From assembly GCA_016934635.1 (NCBI GenBank), contig JAFGSK010000030.1, positions 42,404-106,403 of the forward strand: DNA of 64,000 nucleotides, written 5' to 3'. Both the position numbers and the translations under genes were made by a program. Positions 1-8,963 of this stretch are shown here, piece after piece; within the stretch, counting starts at the first letter, position 1; every line of letters starts with the position of its first letter. Source of the stretch: Caldifarciminota bacterium (lineage in GTDB: Bacteria; Hydrothermota; Tepidihabitantia; B3-TA06). The notes below the pieces were generated by a model. The model had not been told where the DNA came from, ran no database searches, and saw only the letters and a list, made by a program, of their open reading frames with translations.

Positions 1-32
1 GTTACGTTAAATCGATTTTTTTGTTTATACAA

Positions 33-60
33 TTGACATATTAACCAAAATGAATAAGAT
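33..60 (+). promoter_or_regulatory. sigma70-type promoter of the TPR gene
   Basis: TTGACA (33-38), a 16-base spacer and TAAGAT (55-60) lie 29 bases before the ATG at 90. A weak purine-rich ribosome site (taagg, about 79-83) precedes the start. Confidence 0.55.
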
Positions 61-89
61 TTTGAGTGAAATGAAAAGTAAGGCAATCT

Positions 90-1538
90 ATGCTTAAGAA
101 CTTGGTAAGTAAACCTACTAATGAACAAGTAAAGAAAAGAAGGGTAAAAAGAAAAAGGAAGAAACCTAGGCAACAATGGGCAAAATACCTGAAGCAGAAT
201 AAATACTGCTTACGTTTGGCAATAGCAGGTCTTATCGTTGGTTTGGTTTTTGGGGGAGTATCAGTTGTAGGTTTGTACCAGTCGACCCAGTCGGGAAGGT
301 TTATGAAAAAAATGGGGAAAAAGATAGAAGCCTTACATTTTCAAATCTGTGATGAAAACCCAAGATATACACCCCCCGGATTCGAAAATGACTTGCTTGC
401 GTCTAACGACACAGCATTGCTTTTTGTGTATTCCTTTGGGCAAGAGGCTTTCCAGGAAAAAAATTTTGACAAAGCTGAAAGGTACTTCCGAGCAGCCAAG
501 GAGTGCACTTGTGATTCTACAGATATTATTACTATTCTTTTTATGGTTGCGCTAACGCAGAATAAACAAGGCAAACTCAAAGAATCTGATCAAACGTGGG
601 AAGAAATTATGAAAATCAGTGAAGCAAAAAAAGCCAGTGGGGCAATGAGTGCTGCCTTGAGAAACTATCGCGCTTTAGGTGAAGGTTCGAAGGTTTTAGA
701 ATATACACTTCGATTGTCAGCATTAGAAGGCCAAATTTCTCATCCTCTGCAATCTGATGGATTGGATATTATTGAATTCCAAAAAGTATATAAACATTGG
801 GTAGAAGAGCAACAGTTAGTTCTCCTTTCCCCTGAGTTTTTGCCTGCACTGGGTGGTGATTTGAGTGAGTTGCCAGCACAATACCAGGAGTATTTTGATT
901 CTGCACAGAAGGCCTTTACAAATCAAGAATTTGAAAAAGCAGCTCGTTATTATAAGCTTGCTGCCAATTACGATATGAAATATGGCTCAGGTATAATGGG
1001 GGTTTTCAATTTGAATTTTGCTGGAGAAAGTTTTTTAAGAGGTAGAATGTTCAGAAAAGCACGAAACTCGTTTGATAATATGTACCTGGTAGCTGTTAAT
1101 TTGCACTGGAAAGAAGCGCAGGCCTATGCACTCAATTATGCCGGGCTTTCGTGTTGGGAATACGGGGATACCCTCAATGCATTGGATTATTACCAGCGAT
1201 CCCTTAAGATTTTGAAAGATATCAAATCTCAGGGGCGTGAATATACAAGGTCCCGAGCAATTCTTTATAATAAGATAGGTGTTATTTATCAAGTCTTGGG
1301 GGATTTTCAAAAGGCCCAAGTATTTTACAAACAAGCATATGAAAGTAACACAGATATACAAGCTGAAGTTGATTTAAACATAGGTGTTAGGTGCATTGAG
1401 GAGGGTAACTTTCAGGAAGCACTCTTTTACCTAAATAAATCTCTTACACATTTGAGGGGGGGTGACTTGAAGAGCTACTGCAATTTTATGATTTTGTATG
1501 CTTTACAAAAAATCAAAGATGCAGAGATGAAGCTTTGA
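90..1538 (+). CDS. TPR-repeat protein with N-terminal membrane anchor
   Basis: This 482-residue protein has a very basic N-terminus (residues 14-30 are mostly Lys and Arg), one hydrophobic segment at about 41-63, and then helical repeats. Tetratricopeptide-like units are clear at about 110-145, 270-300 and 330-450, with aromatic/Ala/Gly spacing such as AEVDLNIG and NKIGVIYQVLGDFQKA. TPR proteins usually scaffold other proteins; here the repeats should sit outside the cytoplasm on a signal anchor. The gene is visibly more AT-rich than the genes to its right. It converges on the outer-membrane protein gene. No specific function can be assigned. Confidence 0.8.
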   Translation: MLKNLVSKPTNEQVKKRRVKRKRKKPRQQWAKYLKQNKYCLRLAIAGLIVGLVFGGVSVVGLYQSTQSGRFMKKMGKKIEALHFQICDENPRYTPPGFENDLLASNDTALLFVYSFGQEAFQEKNFDKAERYFRAAKECTCDSTDIITILFMVALTQNKQGKLKESDQTWEEIMKISEAKKASGAMSAALRNYRALGEGSKVLEYTLRLSALEGQISHPLQSDGLDIIEFQKVYKHWVEEQQLVLLSPEFLPALGGDLSELPAQYQEYFDSAQKAFTNQEFEKAARYYKLAANYDMKYGSGIMGVFNLNFAGESFLRGRMFRKARNSFDNMYLVAVNLHWKEAQAYALNYAGLSCWEYGDTLNALDYYQRSLKILKDIKSQGREYTRSRAILYNKIGVIYQVLGDFQKAQVFYKQAYESNTDIQAEVDLNIGVRCIEEGNFQEALFYLNKSLTHLRGGDLKSYCNFMILYALQKIKDAEMKL

Positions 1539-1582
1539 GTATTATGAATTTTTATTCTTTTAGAGACTAGGGGTTTAAGCCT

Positions 1583-4500
1583 CTAGAAGTACATCCCTGC
1601 AGACAGCTCGAACTCCGAGGTAAGCCCGCGATCGTCTGGATAGAGATTCCCCTCGTAACTTGCCCTAAGCATTAGGCTTTTGCCGAAGCTTCGTTCAAGA
1701 TCCAGTTTCCACGAAGGATGAAAACCCGAAGGGTCATCCTGCGTTATTAGATAAGGGAGGTCTTCGGCTGGGACATTCGCTTGCCTTGAGGTCAATAAGA
1801 TGCCTGCGGAAACACGCCACTCCCCGAAGCGCTTTTCAGCATCGGTGCCTATCCAAACTTTACGAATCGTTATTTCACCGAGTTCGGGGTAGTAGAAGGG
1901 TTCAGATGCAATCAAGGTTCCAAAACCAACTACAGGTTCGAGCTTGAGCCAAACCTCAATCAAAGGTGCCAGCTCGATGCTGTAGTCTTGACGGGACCGG
2001 AGAGGCGATTGGCTTCGTGTTTTTTCTTCTGTATCGTAAGAACCCTTCAGTCTCAACATATAATCAGGGTGTACGCGTGAACGAATCTCTGCGGAAACTC
2101 CCCAACCCTCGAGGGTTTCCTTGAATCCGCCCCATGCGGGAAAGCGCTGTCTGCTAAAGGAAGGATTAAGAATGAGGTTCAGCTTATCTTGGGTAGGGAA
2201 AAAGGATATGCGGGAGGATGCAAGAAGGGAATTAACGGTTGCAGCATCGAGATAGGAAGCCGAGGCCCAAACCCTTATTTTCTTGAGACTTATGTCGGTA
2301 CCCAGACTTGCCCTGCGTTCGACCTCCAGGGTTTCACCGACAACCGTCCGAACCTCGCGCCTGTAGTCTCCTTCTTCTGCAGGAACGTATTCCCCTGTTT
2401 CCGGATCCCGGATGTAGCCGCCGGTTCCGGGTTCAACCGGTAAATACTCCACTACCTCGGTACGAGTGGAAGCAAGATGCTGGGAGAAGTTTGCAGAAAG
2501 CCTGATTCTGGAGTTAGGGTTGTAAGTGGTAAAAAGATCCGCGTACATTGACTGCCAGCCCGGGCTGTCAACCGGGATGAGCCGTTCCAGCCCTGCCGAG
2601 GCCGAGACAGTCAGCTTCTTTGTTTCCCAGTCAAGGGTGGAGCCAATCCGGTCGTAGTAAAGGGTGTCTTGCCAGGAGTTGGTTTTCCTTTGATCTATGC
2701 GTCGTGACGCTGTTACACCGATCCTGAACCCGGAAACAGGTACAATGAGGAGTCCGGCTAACGGTTCAAGATTACGTGCTGAAAGCGAATTATAGTTCTC
2801 GAAGTTGAAGGAAGCCTGGGGGATGAAGATACCTATCCGGGGATGAAGACCCAGATAGACACGCTGCCTATCGGAAAGCCAGTCACCTGCCAGGTGATAG
2901 AAAGGAGCGCTCGATTGAAATCCTGCCCTGAACTCGTGGACCTTATCCCAGAGATGTCCTGCCTGCCCAGTCAAAAAAAGGGAATCCAAAGGCTTTACAG
3001 TAACCTCAACGTTCTGCTCGTTGAATTGGAGGGGCATGGAATCCCTGCCCCAGCGGTCGGCTGCATCGGCATCCTCGCCGTCGGCAGGAATCCAGACTTC
3101 CGGTGTTTGTAGCCTATGCGTAATTCCAATTTCCAGTTCGTCATTAGCGAAACTTGTTCTTATGCGATGAGCATGACCCCAAAGTTTATATTCCTGGTTG
3201 TACAGATTCGGTGTCGTGCGCGAACCAATGCCTATCAGACCAATACTGAATTTCCCTATATCTTGCTCAAGGGATAAAGCGATCACCTCCTCCTGTTGAG
3301 GGAGAGGGGTAAGAATCTCCGGAAGATAGTTACCGGAATCAGGGCCAACATATCTGAAGAATCCGGAGTCGGCATCAAGTACATAGTCTCCGGGCTCCAC
3401 GTACCTGAAGCTAACCTCGTAGTCGCCGCCATCCTGTCCGACCCAGACATATTGATTGTCCTGAAATACGTAACTTCCAAAGCCTTCGCCAACCAATCTT
3501 GCACCTGGGAGTATTGCCTGCGATCCGGTTACGGTATCAAGTATCCCTTCCTGCTCGGCTGACCAGGTGTGGAAGAAATGGGTTCGGGAGTCTGCCTCAC
3601 GGTAGAAGGTCGCGGTCAGAGGACCTGCCTTGAGGGCTGCAAGTTCATTATCAGAGCGATAATCTGCATCCTGGTAAGTATAATCCACCTCTATCCTTGA
3701 TCCGGCATCGATCCTGGTGCGGTTGTTGAAGACCATTTCACCGGTCAGATAATCGATGGTATAGTCCCTGGACAGCCCGGGTTCAAGCAGACGTCCGTCT
3801 AGATAGACCTTTTCACTGCCGGGAACCACAGGTTGTTCGGATTGCACCTGACTTATATAGTAAGGTCCTTGCTTACCGTCCTCTGTTACGAGAACAATAT
3901 GTTCCCGTCTAGTTCCGTCTATCCCTAATGCGGCATTTGCCTCGAAGGAATTGAAGGAAACCTTACCAATACCGCCTTGCAGCCTGCGGTCAATTGTGCC
4001 GTAGCCTGTGAGTGGATAGACCAGGTCAAGATCGCCCAACCTCAGTTCCCAGTTATCCTGAGTCAGCCCGACCAGTATCCTGTCGAATTCTTCTATACGT
4101 TCAGTGGTTCCTTCTGGGGCAAAGGAACCTTCCTCGTCGTTCAGGTATGCCTCGATCTCGACCCCGCCAAGCTCTCCAGAAGCGTTTATTGCCAGGCCCT
4201 GGTCAAGCTCGGTATTGCCCCCTTCATTTACCGAGAGCGAGAACGTTTTTGCCCCGTGAACGCTCAAGTCCTCCCGGGTTAACTTGTTCTTCTCAGGTAT
4301 GGAGTCCCTTTGCGAAAACAGGCTTCGGAAACGCGGCTCGTGTTCCTGATAAGGGGTAAGGATTTCCTCCGACAGCGTTGCGTACTTGATCGTTACAATT
4401 AAAGTCTCGGCAGGAGGGTTTTGAAGAAAAAGGGTGTCGTTCCTGATACTCCAACCTGAATCAAAGCCTTGGATTTCAACCGTTCCCTGGATAACCGAAG

Positions 4501-4600
4501 GATAGAAAACGAGATAAGAGGTCCTTCCAGGCTCAAGTATCAATGTTTCCTCGCGTGGAACGAGAAGACTCCCAAGTAATAAGAAGATGAATCCTACCAC
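1583..4600 (-). CDS. large outer-membrane beta-barrel-like protein
   Basis: This 1005-residue protein begins with a hydrophobic export segment (residues 1-14) and ends in an aromatic residue (GMYF), as outer-membrane barrels often do. The N-terminal third holds short beta modules with the signature VYLDGRLLEPG...YTIDYLTGEM (about 265-300), a motif also met in SprA-like and other large FCB surface proteins. The rest has alternating hydrophobic/polar strands with many Tyr, Arg and Ser, fitting a barrel. It starts at a GTG 13 bases after the preceding secreted-protein gene, so the two probably share a transcript. At about 1000 residues it is far shorter than SprA itself, so I do not call it SprA. 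Confidence 0.75.
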   Translation of the reverse strand: MVGFIFLLLGSLLVPREETLILEPGRTSYLVFYPSVIQGTVEIQGFDSGWSIRNDTLFLQNPPAETLIVTIKYATLSEEILTPYQEHEPRFRSLFSQRDSIPEKNKLTREDLSVHGAKTFSLSVNEGGNTELDQGLAINASGELGGVEIEAYLNDEEGSFAPEGTTERIEEFDRILVGLTQDNWELRLGDLDLVYPLTGYGTIDRRLQGGIGKVSFNSFEANAALGIDGTRREHIVLVTEDGKQGPYYISQVQSEQPVVPGSEKVYLDGRLLEPGLSRDYTIDYLTGEMVFNNRTRIDAGSRIEVDYTYQDADYRSDNELAALKAGPLTATFYREADSRTHFFHTWSAEQEGILDTVTGSQAILPGARLVGEGFGSYVFQDNQYVWVGQDGGDYEVSFRYVEPGDYVLDADSGFFRYVGPDSGNYLPEILTPLPQQEEVIALSLEQDIGKFSIGLIGIGSRTTPNLYNQEYKLWGHAHRIRTSFANDELEIGITHRLQTPEVWIPADGEDADAADRWGRDSMPLQFNEQNVEVTVKPLDSLFLTGQAGHLWDKVHEFRAGFQSSAPFYHLAGDWLSDRQRVYLGLHPRIGIFIPQASFNFENYNSLSARNLEPLAGLLIVPVSGFRIGVTASRRIDQRKTNSWQDTLYYDRIGSTLDWETKKLTVSASAGLERLIPVDSPGWQSMYADLFTTYNPNSRIRLSANFSQHLASTRTEVVEYLPVEPGTGGYIRDPETGEYVPAEEGDYRREVRTVVGETLEVERRASLGTDISLKKIRVWASASYLDAATVNSLLASSRISFFPTQDKLNLILNPSFSRQRFPAWGGFKETLEGWGVSAEIRSRVHPDYMLRLKGSYDTEEKTRSQSPLRSRQDYSIELAPLIEVWLKLEPVVGFGTLIASEPFYYPELGEITIRKVWIGTDAEKRFGEWRVSAGILLTSRQANVPAEDLPYLITQDDPSGFHPSWKLDLERSFGKSLMLRASYEGNLYPDDRGLTSEFELSAGMYF

Positions 4601-4613
4601 CTACATCCCGTAG

Positions 4614-5237
4614 TTATTGGTGAAGGTGTATTACGTGCCCAAAATCGGCCAAGATGTACACTATTTTGTCTGTAATTACCAGATTCGCATAGGATGAAGA
4701 TTGTATAAGAGAATATATAGTGTCGACATACGGCAAAAAAACATCCAAACTCATCAATTCTTCCAACCATCCCGGCAAAGGGAGAGCTTGGGATTCGTAG
4801 ATCATCATCAGACTGTCTCCAATCATCCATATGGAACGAGGTATCCTGGACAGGGTTTCTTGTTCCAATAACCTGCCTAAAGGAGATACTCGTTTTAGTT
4901 CGTATTCAGATCGTACCCACAACTCTCCGTAGCGATTTATCACCGCATCATCAGCTCCCTGGGCGATGATTGATACTCTGTTGGTGCGGAGGTCACAAAG
5001 GGTTAAGTCACGGTTTGAAAGGAGATAACAGAGGTTATCATGGACCAAGAGCTTTTCGATCATACTGAATTCTCCGGACAAGGTGAAGGATTGCCATGTA
5101 GTATCATCTTCTACAAACAGCTCATCCCCGGTAGTTGTTATATATACGAGTTCTCCATCCTGGTTTGCCGAGATTGCCGCTGCTTTTGAAGGCAGGGAAA
5201 TGGTGTCTAATCCTGTAAGTAGAAGAAGTATAAGCAT
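4614..5237 (-). CDS. secreted beta-propeller-like protein, unknown function
   Basis: This 207-residue protein has a hydrophobic N-terminal export segment (about 1-20, ending near SKAAA). The rest consists of short beta-strand repeats (DGELVYITTTGDELF; NLCYLLSNRDLTLCDLRTN; GELWVRSEYELKRVS) that read like blades of a propeller or sensor domain. It is the first gene of a transcript whose second gene is the 1005-residue outer-membrane protein, so a periplasmic partner role is likely. The -10 hexamer is six bases before the ATG, predicting a leaderless mRNA. I do not recognise the family. Confidence 0.65.
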   Translation of the reverse strand: MLILLLLTGLDTISLPSKAAAISANQDGELVYITTTGDELFVEDDTTWQSFTLSGEFSMIEKLLVHDNLCYLLSNRDLTLCDLRTNRVSIIAQGADDAVINRYGELWVRSEYELKRVSPLGRLLEQETLSRIPRSIWMIGDSLMMIYESQALPLPGWLEELMSLDVFLPYVDTIYSLIQSSSYANLVITDKIVYILADFGHVIHLHQ

Positions 5238-5243
5238 ATCTAA

Positions 5244-5271
5244 AGCATAGTCCCAAGAGAAGATGTGTCAA
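5244..5271 (-). promoter_or_regulatory. leaderless promoter
   Basis: On the minus strand TTGACA (5271-5266), a 16-base spacer and TATGCT (5249-5244) are followed by six bases and the ATG at 5237. Confidence 0.65.
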
Positions 5272-5379
5272 CCCGGAATGAGCCTTAATCGATTAAACCT
5301 TTTTGTGGTTCCGGTGTCTAAATAGACAAATGGAAGAAAAAAGATTGAAAACCCCTCCCGAGCGCTAATCTGATGAGTT

Positions 5380-5410
5380 CCCCTGAGGGATGCAGAGCAT
5401 CCCTCAGGGG
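5380..5410. other. perfect 14-bp hairpin between divergent promoters
   Basis: Positions 5380-5393 and 5397-5410 are exact reverse complements with a three-base AGA loop. No U-tract follows. It lies between the divergent promoters at 5244-5271 and 5476-5503, so it is not in the leader of either neighbouring gene. Confidence 0.75.
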
Positions 5411-5428
5411 GAAAACCTTTAACCTATA

Positions 5429-5462
5429 GCAAGGCGGCCGGAATTTCAACCGGCCGTCTTGC
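5429..5462. other. second strong hairpin between divergent promoters
   Basis: Positions 5429-5441 pair with 5450-5462 over 13 bp, including one G-U pair, around an 8-base loop. It lies 18 bases after the first hairpin. A weak T-rich tail (ctttatgg) follows. It could end an unseen short transcript or form part of a structured RNA. Confidence 0.6.
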
Positions 5463-5475
5463 TTTATGGTTCTGC

Positions 5476-5503
5476 TTGACTAATCGATTTTTACAGGTAT
5501 TAT
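5476..5503 (+). promoter_or_regulatory. promoter of small outer-membrane protein gene
   Basis: TTGACT (5476-5481), 16-base spacer, TATTAT (5498-5503). The leader of about 30 bases contains AGGAGG (5530-5535) five bases before the GTG at 5540. Confidence 0.65.
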
Positions 5504-5539
5504 CCTAAGAGATTAACATCCTATAACCTAGGAGGAGTC

Positions 5540-6079
5540 GTGAAACGAATCTTTACGATCGTGCTTGTTTTTGGGGTTATTGCACCGTTCGGCATGTACG
5601 GGGCGAAAAGCAGCAAGAAGGTTTATCCCATGATGATGGGTCCAAAGGTCTCAGTAGGTCTGTTCGAAGGTGACGAATCTTTGTATCCTGTAACCGTTTC
5701 CGGTGACATGCTTCTGAACCTTTACAAGAATTACCTCTGGCTGCGCACCGATCCAATAGCGTTGGTAATCGCCGACGGGGGTGACAGATTTTCAATAAAC
5801 ACCGGTGCCCCGTTCGATTTCGTATTTATGGGGCTTTACAAGGGCTGGAGGCCCTACGGTTTTGGTGGTTTTCAAATCGACGTAACGGCGACAGGTGAGA
5901 ACACTTTTACCTTCGCTGGGTTAGATCTTGGCGGAGGTGTGTCATACGAAGTCTCTAAAGGGTTGCATATCTTCGGCGAGACCGGAATCGATCTTGATTA
6001 CTTGAATTCAGCTCTGGGCGATGATCTGAATTTCAGGTTGTTTATAGCTTTGGGGGCTCGATTCGCATTTATCTGGTAG
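5540..6079 (+). CDS. small outer-membrane barrel-like protein
   Basis: This 179-residue protein has a classic signal peptide (about 1-21, MKRIFTIVLVFGVIAPFGMYG) and then Gly- and aromatic-rich amphipathic strands, ending in FAFIW, a C-terminal aromatic typical of outer-membrane proteins. The length suits an eight-stranded barrel of the OmpW/OmpX size class, but no family signature is evident. The GTG start is supported by an AGGAGG five bases upstream. It is monocistronic, as the next genes have their own promoter. Confidence 0.7.
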   Translation: MKRIFTIVLVFGVIAPFGMYGAKSSKKVYPMMMGPKVSVGLFEGDESLYPVTVSGDMLLNLYKNYLWLRTDPIALVIADGGDRFSINTGAPFDFVFMGLYKGWRPYGFGGFQIDVTATGENTFTFAGLDLGGGVSYEVSKGLHIFGETGIDLDYLNSALGDDLNFRLFIALGARFAFIW

Positions 6080-6165
6080 GTTAGTTTTAAGTGTAACTTA
6101 GAAGACGTAAAGGGCATCTTTTGGATTTAATGTTAATTGACTAAATAATTTTTAAAGCAAATCAC

Positions 6166-6193
6166 TTGACATGTTTTACCTTTTGAGTATACT
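6166..6193 (+). promoter_or_regulatory. promoter of the methyltransferase pair
   Basis: TTGACA (6166-6171), 16-base spacer, TATACT (6188-6193). The leader is about 70 bases if translation starts at the TTG at 6271, which is preceded by AAGGAG. Confidence 0.7.
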
Positions 6194-6270
6194 GAAACTT
6201 CAGTGGGTGGGCATACGAGTAAGTATGGTTAATGAGGGGATTGGAAACATTCTACCCGCAAGGAGTCGTT

Positions 6271-7035
6271 TTGGGTTGGAAACATGAACAGGTCGTACCT
6301 GAGGAGATGGATCTTTCCAGCAGGCTGCACAGCGTCGCTCTGAGGAATCATTACGAACGTTATTATATCTCCAGGGATTGGTTAGCGGGTCGTTTTAACG
6401 GAGGCAAGGTTCGTATACTTGATCTGGCTTGCGGAACAGGTTTTGGTTCCGAAGTTTTATCCGAGGTCGGCGAAGTCGTTGGTGTTGATATCAGCGCCGA
6501 AAGCCTCGAGTATGCAAATTCACGCTACAAGAACGGAAAGGTTTCATTCAGGCAGGGAAACGCCGAGGATGCAGTTTTTCGCCAAAGTCTCGGTAAATTC
6601 GACGCCGTAGTCAGTCTTGAAACGGTTGAGCATCTCGATGATCACTACGATTATCTCAGATGGGTTCGAGCAACGCTGCGTCCTGGTGGTGCATTAATAG
6701 TTTCATTTCCTTCTACGTTTACCATGGACTGGGCGATTCCTCATCACAAGCGTGATATTTCAAAAGAGGCGGCGAGGAAGATGTTTTCCGATTGTGGTTT
6801 TAAGATAGTGAGAACTCATAACCAAAGTGATCGAATAGGCATGCATCATATGATCAAAGAGGCACGTTTCAATTCTGATATGCCCGCTCCTCCGTTGAAG
6901 CAGTGGATCAAATATTATCTGCGTCGCCCGGATCACGCGTTACAGCGACTTCTTCAGATGACCGCAGGGGGAGGAATACTGCTCGCGCATCAGCAGTACC
7001 TGTTGAAGCCCGTCGGTAATATGAAAGAAGATTGA
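6271..7035 (+). CDS. class I SAM-dependent methyltransferase (copy 1)
   Basis: A small-molecule-type methyltransferase of the Methyltransf_11/25 fold, with the SAM-binding glycine motif ILDLACGTGFG followed by an acidic strand end (VGVDIS), then VVSLETVEHL (motif IV-like) and a helix-rich tail. I chose the TTG at 6271 rather than the ATG at 6232. It has AAGGAG five bases upstream, and the resulting N-terminus aligns residue for residue with the next gene's (both reach a P-x-E-M-D motif at residue 14). The 254-residue product is about the same size as its paralog. The substrate is unknown; lipid, quinone or cell-surface sugar are all possible. Confidence 0.8.
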   Translation: MGWKHEQVVPEEMDLSSRLHSVALRNHYERYYISRDWLAGRFNGGKVRILDLACGTGFGSEVLSEVGEVVGVDISAESLEYANSRYKNGKVSFRQGNAEDAVFRQSLGKFDAVVSLETVEHLDDHYDYLRWVRATLRPGGALIVSFPSTFTMDWAIPHHKRDISKEAARKMFSDCGFKIVRTHNQSDRIGMHHMIKEARFNSDMPAPPLKQWIKYYLRRPDHALQRLLQMTAGGGILLAHQQYLLKPVGNMKED

Positions 7036-7044
7036 CGTAAGAAA

Positions 7045-7878
7045 ATGGCAGGTATAACGGAACGGGTATACCCCAAGGAAATGGACCGTAACGGTGTTGG
7101 GAATATTCAAGGGGTCATGTACGAGGTTTTTACCACTCGCTATAAAGTTGCACGAAATTGGTTAGGTGGTTATTTCCAGGAACAAGGACGCAATGGCAAT
7201 CTGAGAATCCTTGATATTGCTTGCGGTTCAGGCTACGGCACCGAGATACTCTCAAGTCTTGGCGAATCGGTAGGAGTAGACCTTGATCCCGAAGCGGTTG
7301 AGTACGCCCAGAACAACTACTCAAATCCACGTACATCTTTTGTAGAGGGTAACGCAGATGATTTCGATTTTCTGGAAAGTCTGGGTAAGTTCGATGCAGT
7401 GGTGAGTCTTGCCACTGTTGAGCATGTCGCCGATGCGCAGGAATACATGCGCTGGATTTACCGCGCCTTGCGTCCGGGAGGGGTATCGGTTGTTTGTTTC
7501 CCATCGGTCGTGACCATGGATTGGGCTATTCCTCATCACAAGCGTGACATCTCCAGGCGTGCCGCAAGACGCCTTTTCCGCAAGACCGGTTTCGAGGTAA
7601 AATGGGATTTCTATCAAAACCACAGGTTAGATATCCGTCATCTAATCAATGAAGTTACTCATCAGGATAACCAGATACCGGTTCCCCCTTTAGTGCAATG
7701 GCTAAAGTACTATCTTACCCACCCGCATCACCTAGCCTTACGAGCTTATGAAACGACTATAGGCAGGGGGATACATTTCGGAGACCAGGAGTATCTTCTC
7801 AAACCTCTGCCTGAGGCCGATGCCGTTCCGACAAAAGCAAGATCCCGCGCTGCCCGCCTGCGGGAGTCATTTAGTTAG
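7045..7878 (+). CDS. class I SAM-dependent methyltransferase (copy 2)
   Basis: A 277-residue paralog of the preceding gene, with the same order of motifs: ILDIACGSGYG, VGVDLD, VVSLATVEHV, and the shared block MDWAIPHHKRDIS at about 155-167 that both copies keep nearly unchanged. That block lies beyond the SAM core and probably contributes to the substrate pocket. The gene begins nine bases after copy 1, so the two are cotranscribed and arose by tandem duplication. The C-terminus is about 20 residues longer than copy 1 and basic. Whether they act on successive sites of one substrate is not visible from sequence. Confidence 0.8.
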   Translation: MAGITERVYPKEMDRNGVGNIQGVMYEVFTTRYKVARNWLGGYFQEQGRNGNLRILDIACGSGYGTEILSSLGESVGVDLDPEAVEYAQNNYSNPRTSFVEGNADDFDFLESLGKFDAVVSLATVEHVADAQEYMRWIYRALRPGGVSVVCFPSVVTMDWAIPHHKRDISRRAARRLFRKTGFEVKWDFYQNHRLDIRHLINEVTHQDNQIPVPPLVQWLKYYLTHPHHLALRAYETTIGRGIHFGDQEYLLKPLPEADAVPTKARSRAARLRESFS

Positions 7879-7886
7879 TTCACAAA

Positions 7887-8339
7887 GTGCGGGCAATAGA
7901 GGTTGTCGTCAGGGGGACGTTGATTCGCGGCAGCTTCCTCATGCTATCTCACCAAAAAGGCGCAGCCAATACCTTTCTTCCTGGCGGGCATATCGAGTTA
8001 GGAGAAGCGGCGCACGCGGCTCTTGCTCGCGAACTTGAGGAAGAACTGGGAACAGAAGTGGAAGTCAAGGAATTCCTGGGAGCGGTGGAACACTCCTGGC
8101 AGGGCGAAAACGGATCAAATCACGAGATCAATCTGATCTTCCGGATGGAGTGTGGTCAACTGGAGACAGATGAATTACCTCTTTCCCAGGAATCGCACCT
8201 GGAATTTTTCTGGCAGCCAGTGGAAGATCTGGCATCGGTCAGGTTGGAGCCGTCGGCGCTGATTGAATTATTGCCCGGGTGGTTGTTTGAAAAATCCAAT
8301 AGCGGGTGGGGTTCTACTATTAATAACCCCAAGCGGTAA
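7887..8339 (+). CDS. Nudix hydrolase
   Basis: This 150-residue protein contains a complete Nudix box at about residues 34-56: GHIELGE, then REL, EEE and LG in the standard G-x5-E-x7-RE-U-x-EE-x-G-U spacing. Nudix enzymes hydrolyse nucleoside diphosphates linked to another group, using Mg held by the box glutamates. The GTG start lies eight bases after the second methyltransferase and has no strong ribosome site, so translation may depend on the upstream gene. Substrate cannot be told from sequence. The last 15 residues (SGWGSTINNPKR) look like read-through of an intergenic stretch. Confidence 0.85.
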   Translation: MRAIEVVVRGTLIRGSFLMLSHQKGAANTFLPGGHIELGEAAHAALARELEEELGTEVEVKEFLGAVEHSWQGENGSNHEINLIFRMECGQLETDELPLSQESHLEFFWQPVEDLASVRLEPSALIELLPGWLFEKSNSGWGSTINNPKR

Positions 8340-8387
8340 CTTCGCTTTCGTTCGGGAATCCCTTTTTAATTCAGTTGATAAGGTGTG

Positions 8388-8963
8388 TTATGAGAGTCCT
8401 TTGACCACTTCGATGAAGTTTGTAAATATCTCGTAATGGTATTCTGTATGCTCAACTTCGGGGTGAAACTGTACCCCGTATAGAGGCCTCTCCTTATGTT
8501 TCATTGCCTCGATGGTACAGTCCTTTGAATGAGCCAGAATAACAAATCCATCCGGCAGCTCGGTGACCTCGTCGTTGTGCGACACCCATATCGTAAACCG
8601 TTCAGGCAAACCCTTGAACAGATCATCCGACTCGGTAACGACGAGCTCGGCCTTACCGAACTCAGGAACCTCTGACGGACCTGCTTTTCCTTGAAAGTGC
8701 AGGGCCATGAACTGATGTCCTACGCAGATGCCAAGGATAGGTATGCAGAGCTTGTCCAGGTACTCACCGGTAAGTCCCAGTTTCGGGATATCCACACCTA
8801 CCCTGGGCGCGCCGCCTGAAAGCACCAAGCCGTTAGCAGTAATCTCGGTTACCGGGGTAGTATTGGGGATGATCCGGGTTTCGACCTCCAGATCCCTGAG
8901 CATACGCCACTCCCGATGGGTCCACTGACCTCCGTTGTCGATAACGTCTATCCTTATTCCCAC
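8388..8963 (-). CDS. guaAa: GMP synthetase, glutamine amidotransferase subunit
   Basis: A class I glutamine amidotransferase of 191 residues, the size of the archaeal-type stand-alone GuaAa. It has the nucleophile motif GICVGHQ and the His-Glu pair in FHPEVEHTE. It releases ammonia from glutamine for the ATP-pyrophosphatase partner that makes GMP from XMP. The open frame runs further upstream, but homology begins at IDVIDNGGQ. The matching start is the GTG at 8963, ten bases inside the end of guaAb. The split subunits, tightly overlapped in the order guaAb then guaAa, differ from the fused bacterial guaA. Confidence 0.9.
   Translation of the reverse strand: MGIRIDVIDNGGQWTHREWRMLRDLEVETRIIPNTTPVTEITANGLVLSGGAPRVGVDIPKLGLTGEYLDKLCIPILGICVGHQFMALHFQGKAGPSEVPEFGKAELVVTESDDLFKGLPERFTIWVSHNDEVTELPDGFVILAHSKDCTIEAMKHKERPLYGVQFHPEVEHTEYHYEIFTNFIEVVKGLS

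Noticed and set aside
5370..5414. CTGATGA and GAAA flanking a strong stem, as in a hammerhead ribozyme core
   Set aside because: Three unpaired bases separate CTGATGA from the stem, the required G-C closing pair is missing, and no stems I and III or cleavage site can be formed.
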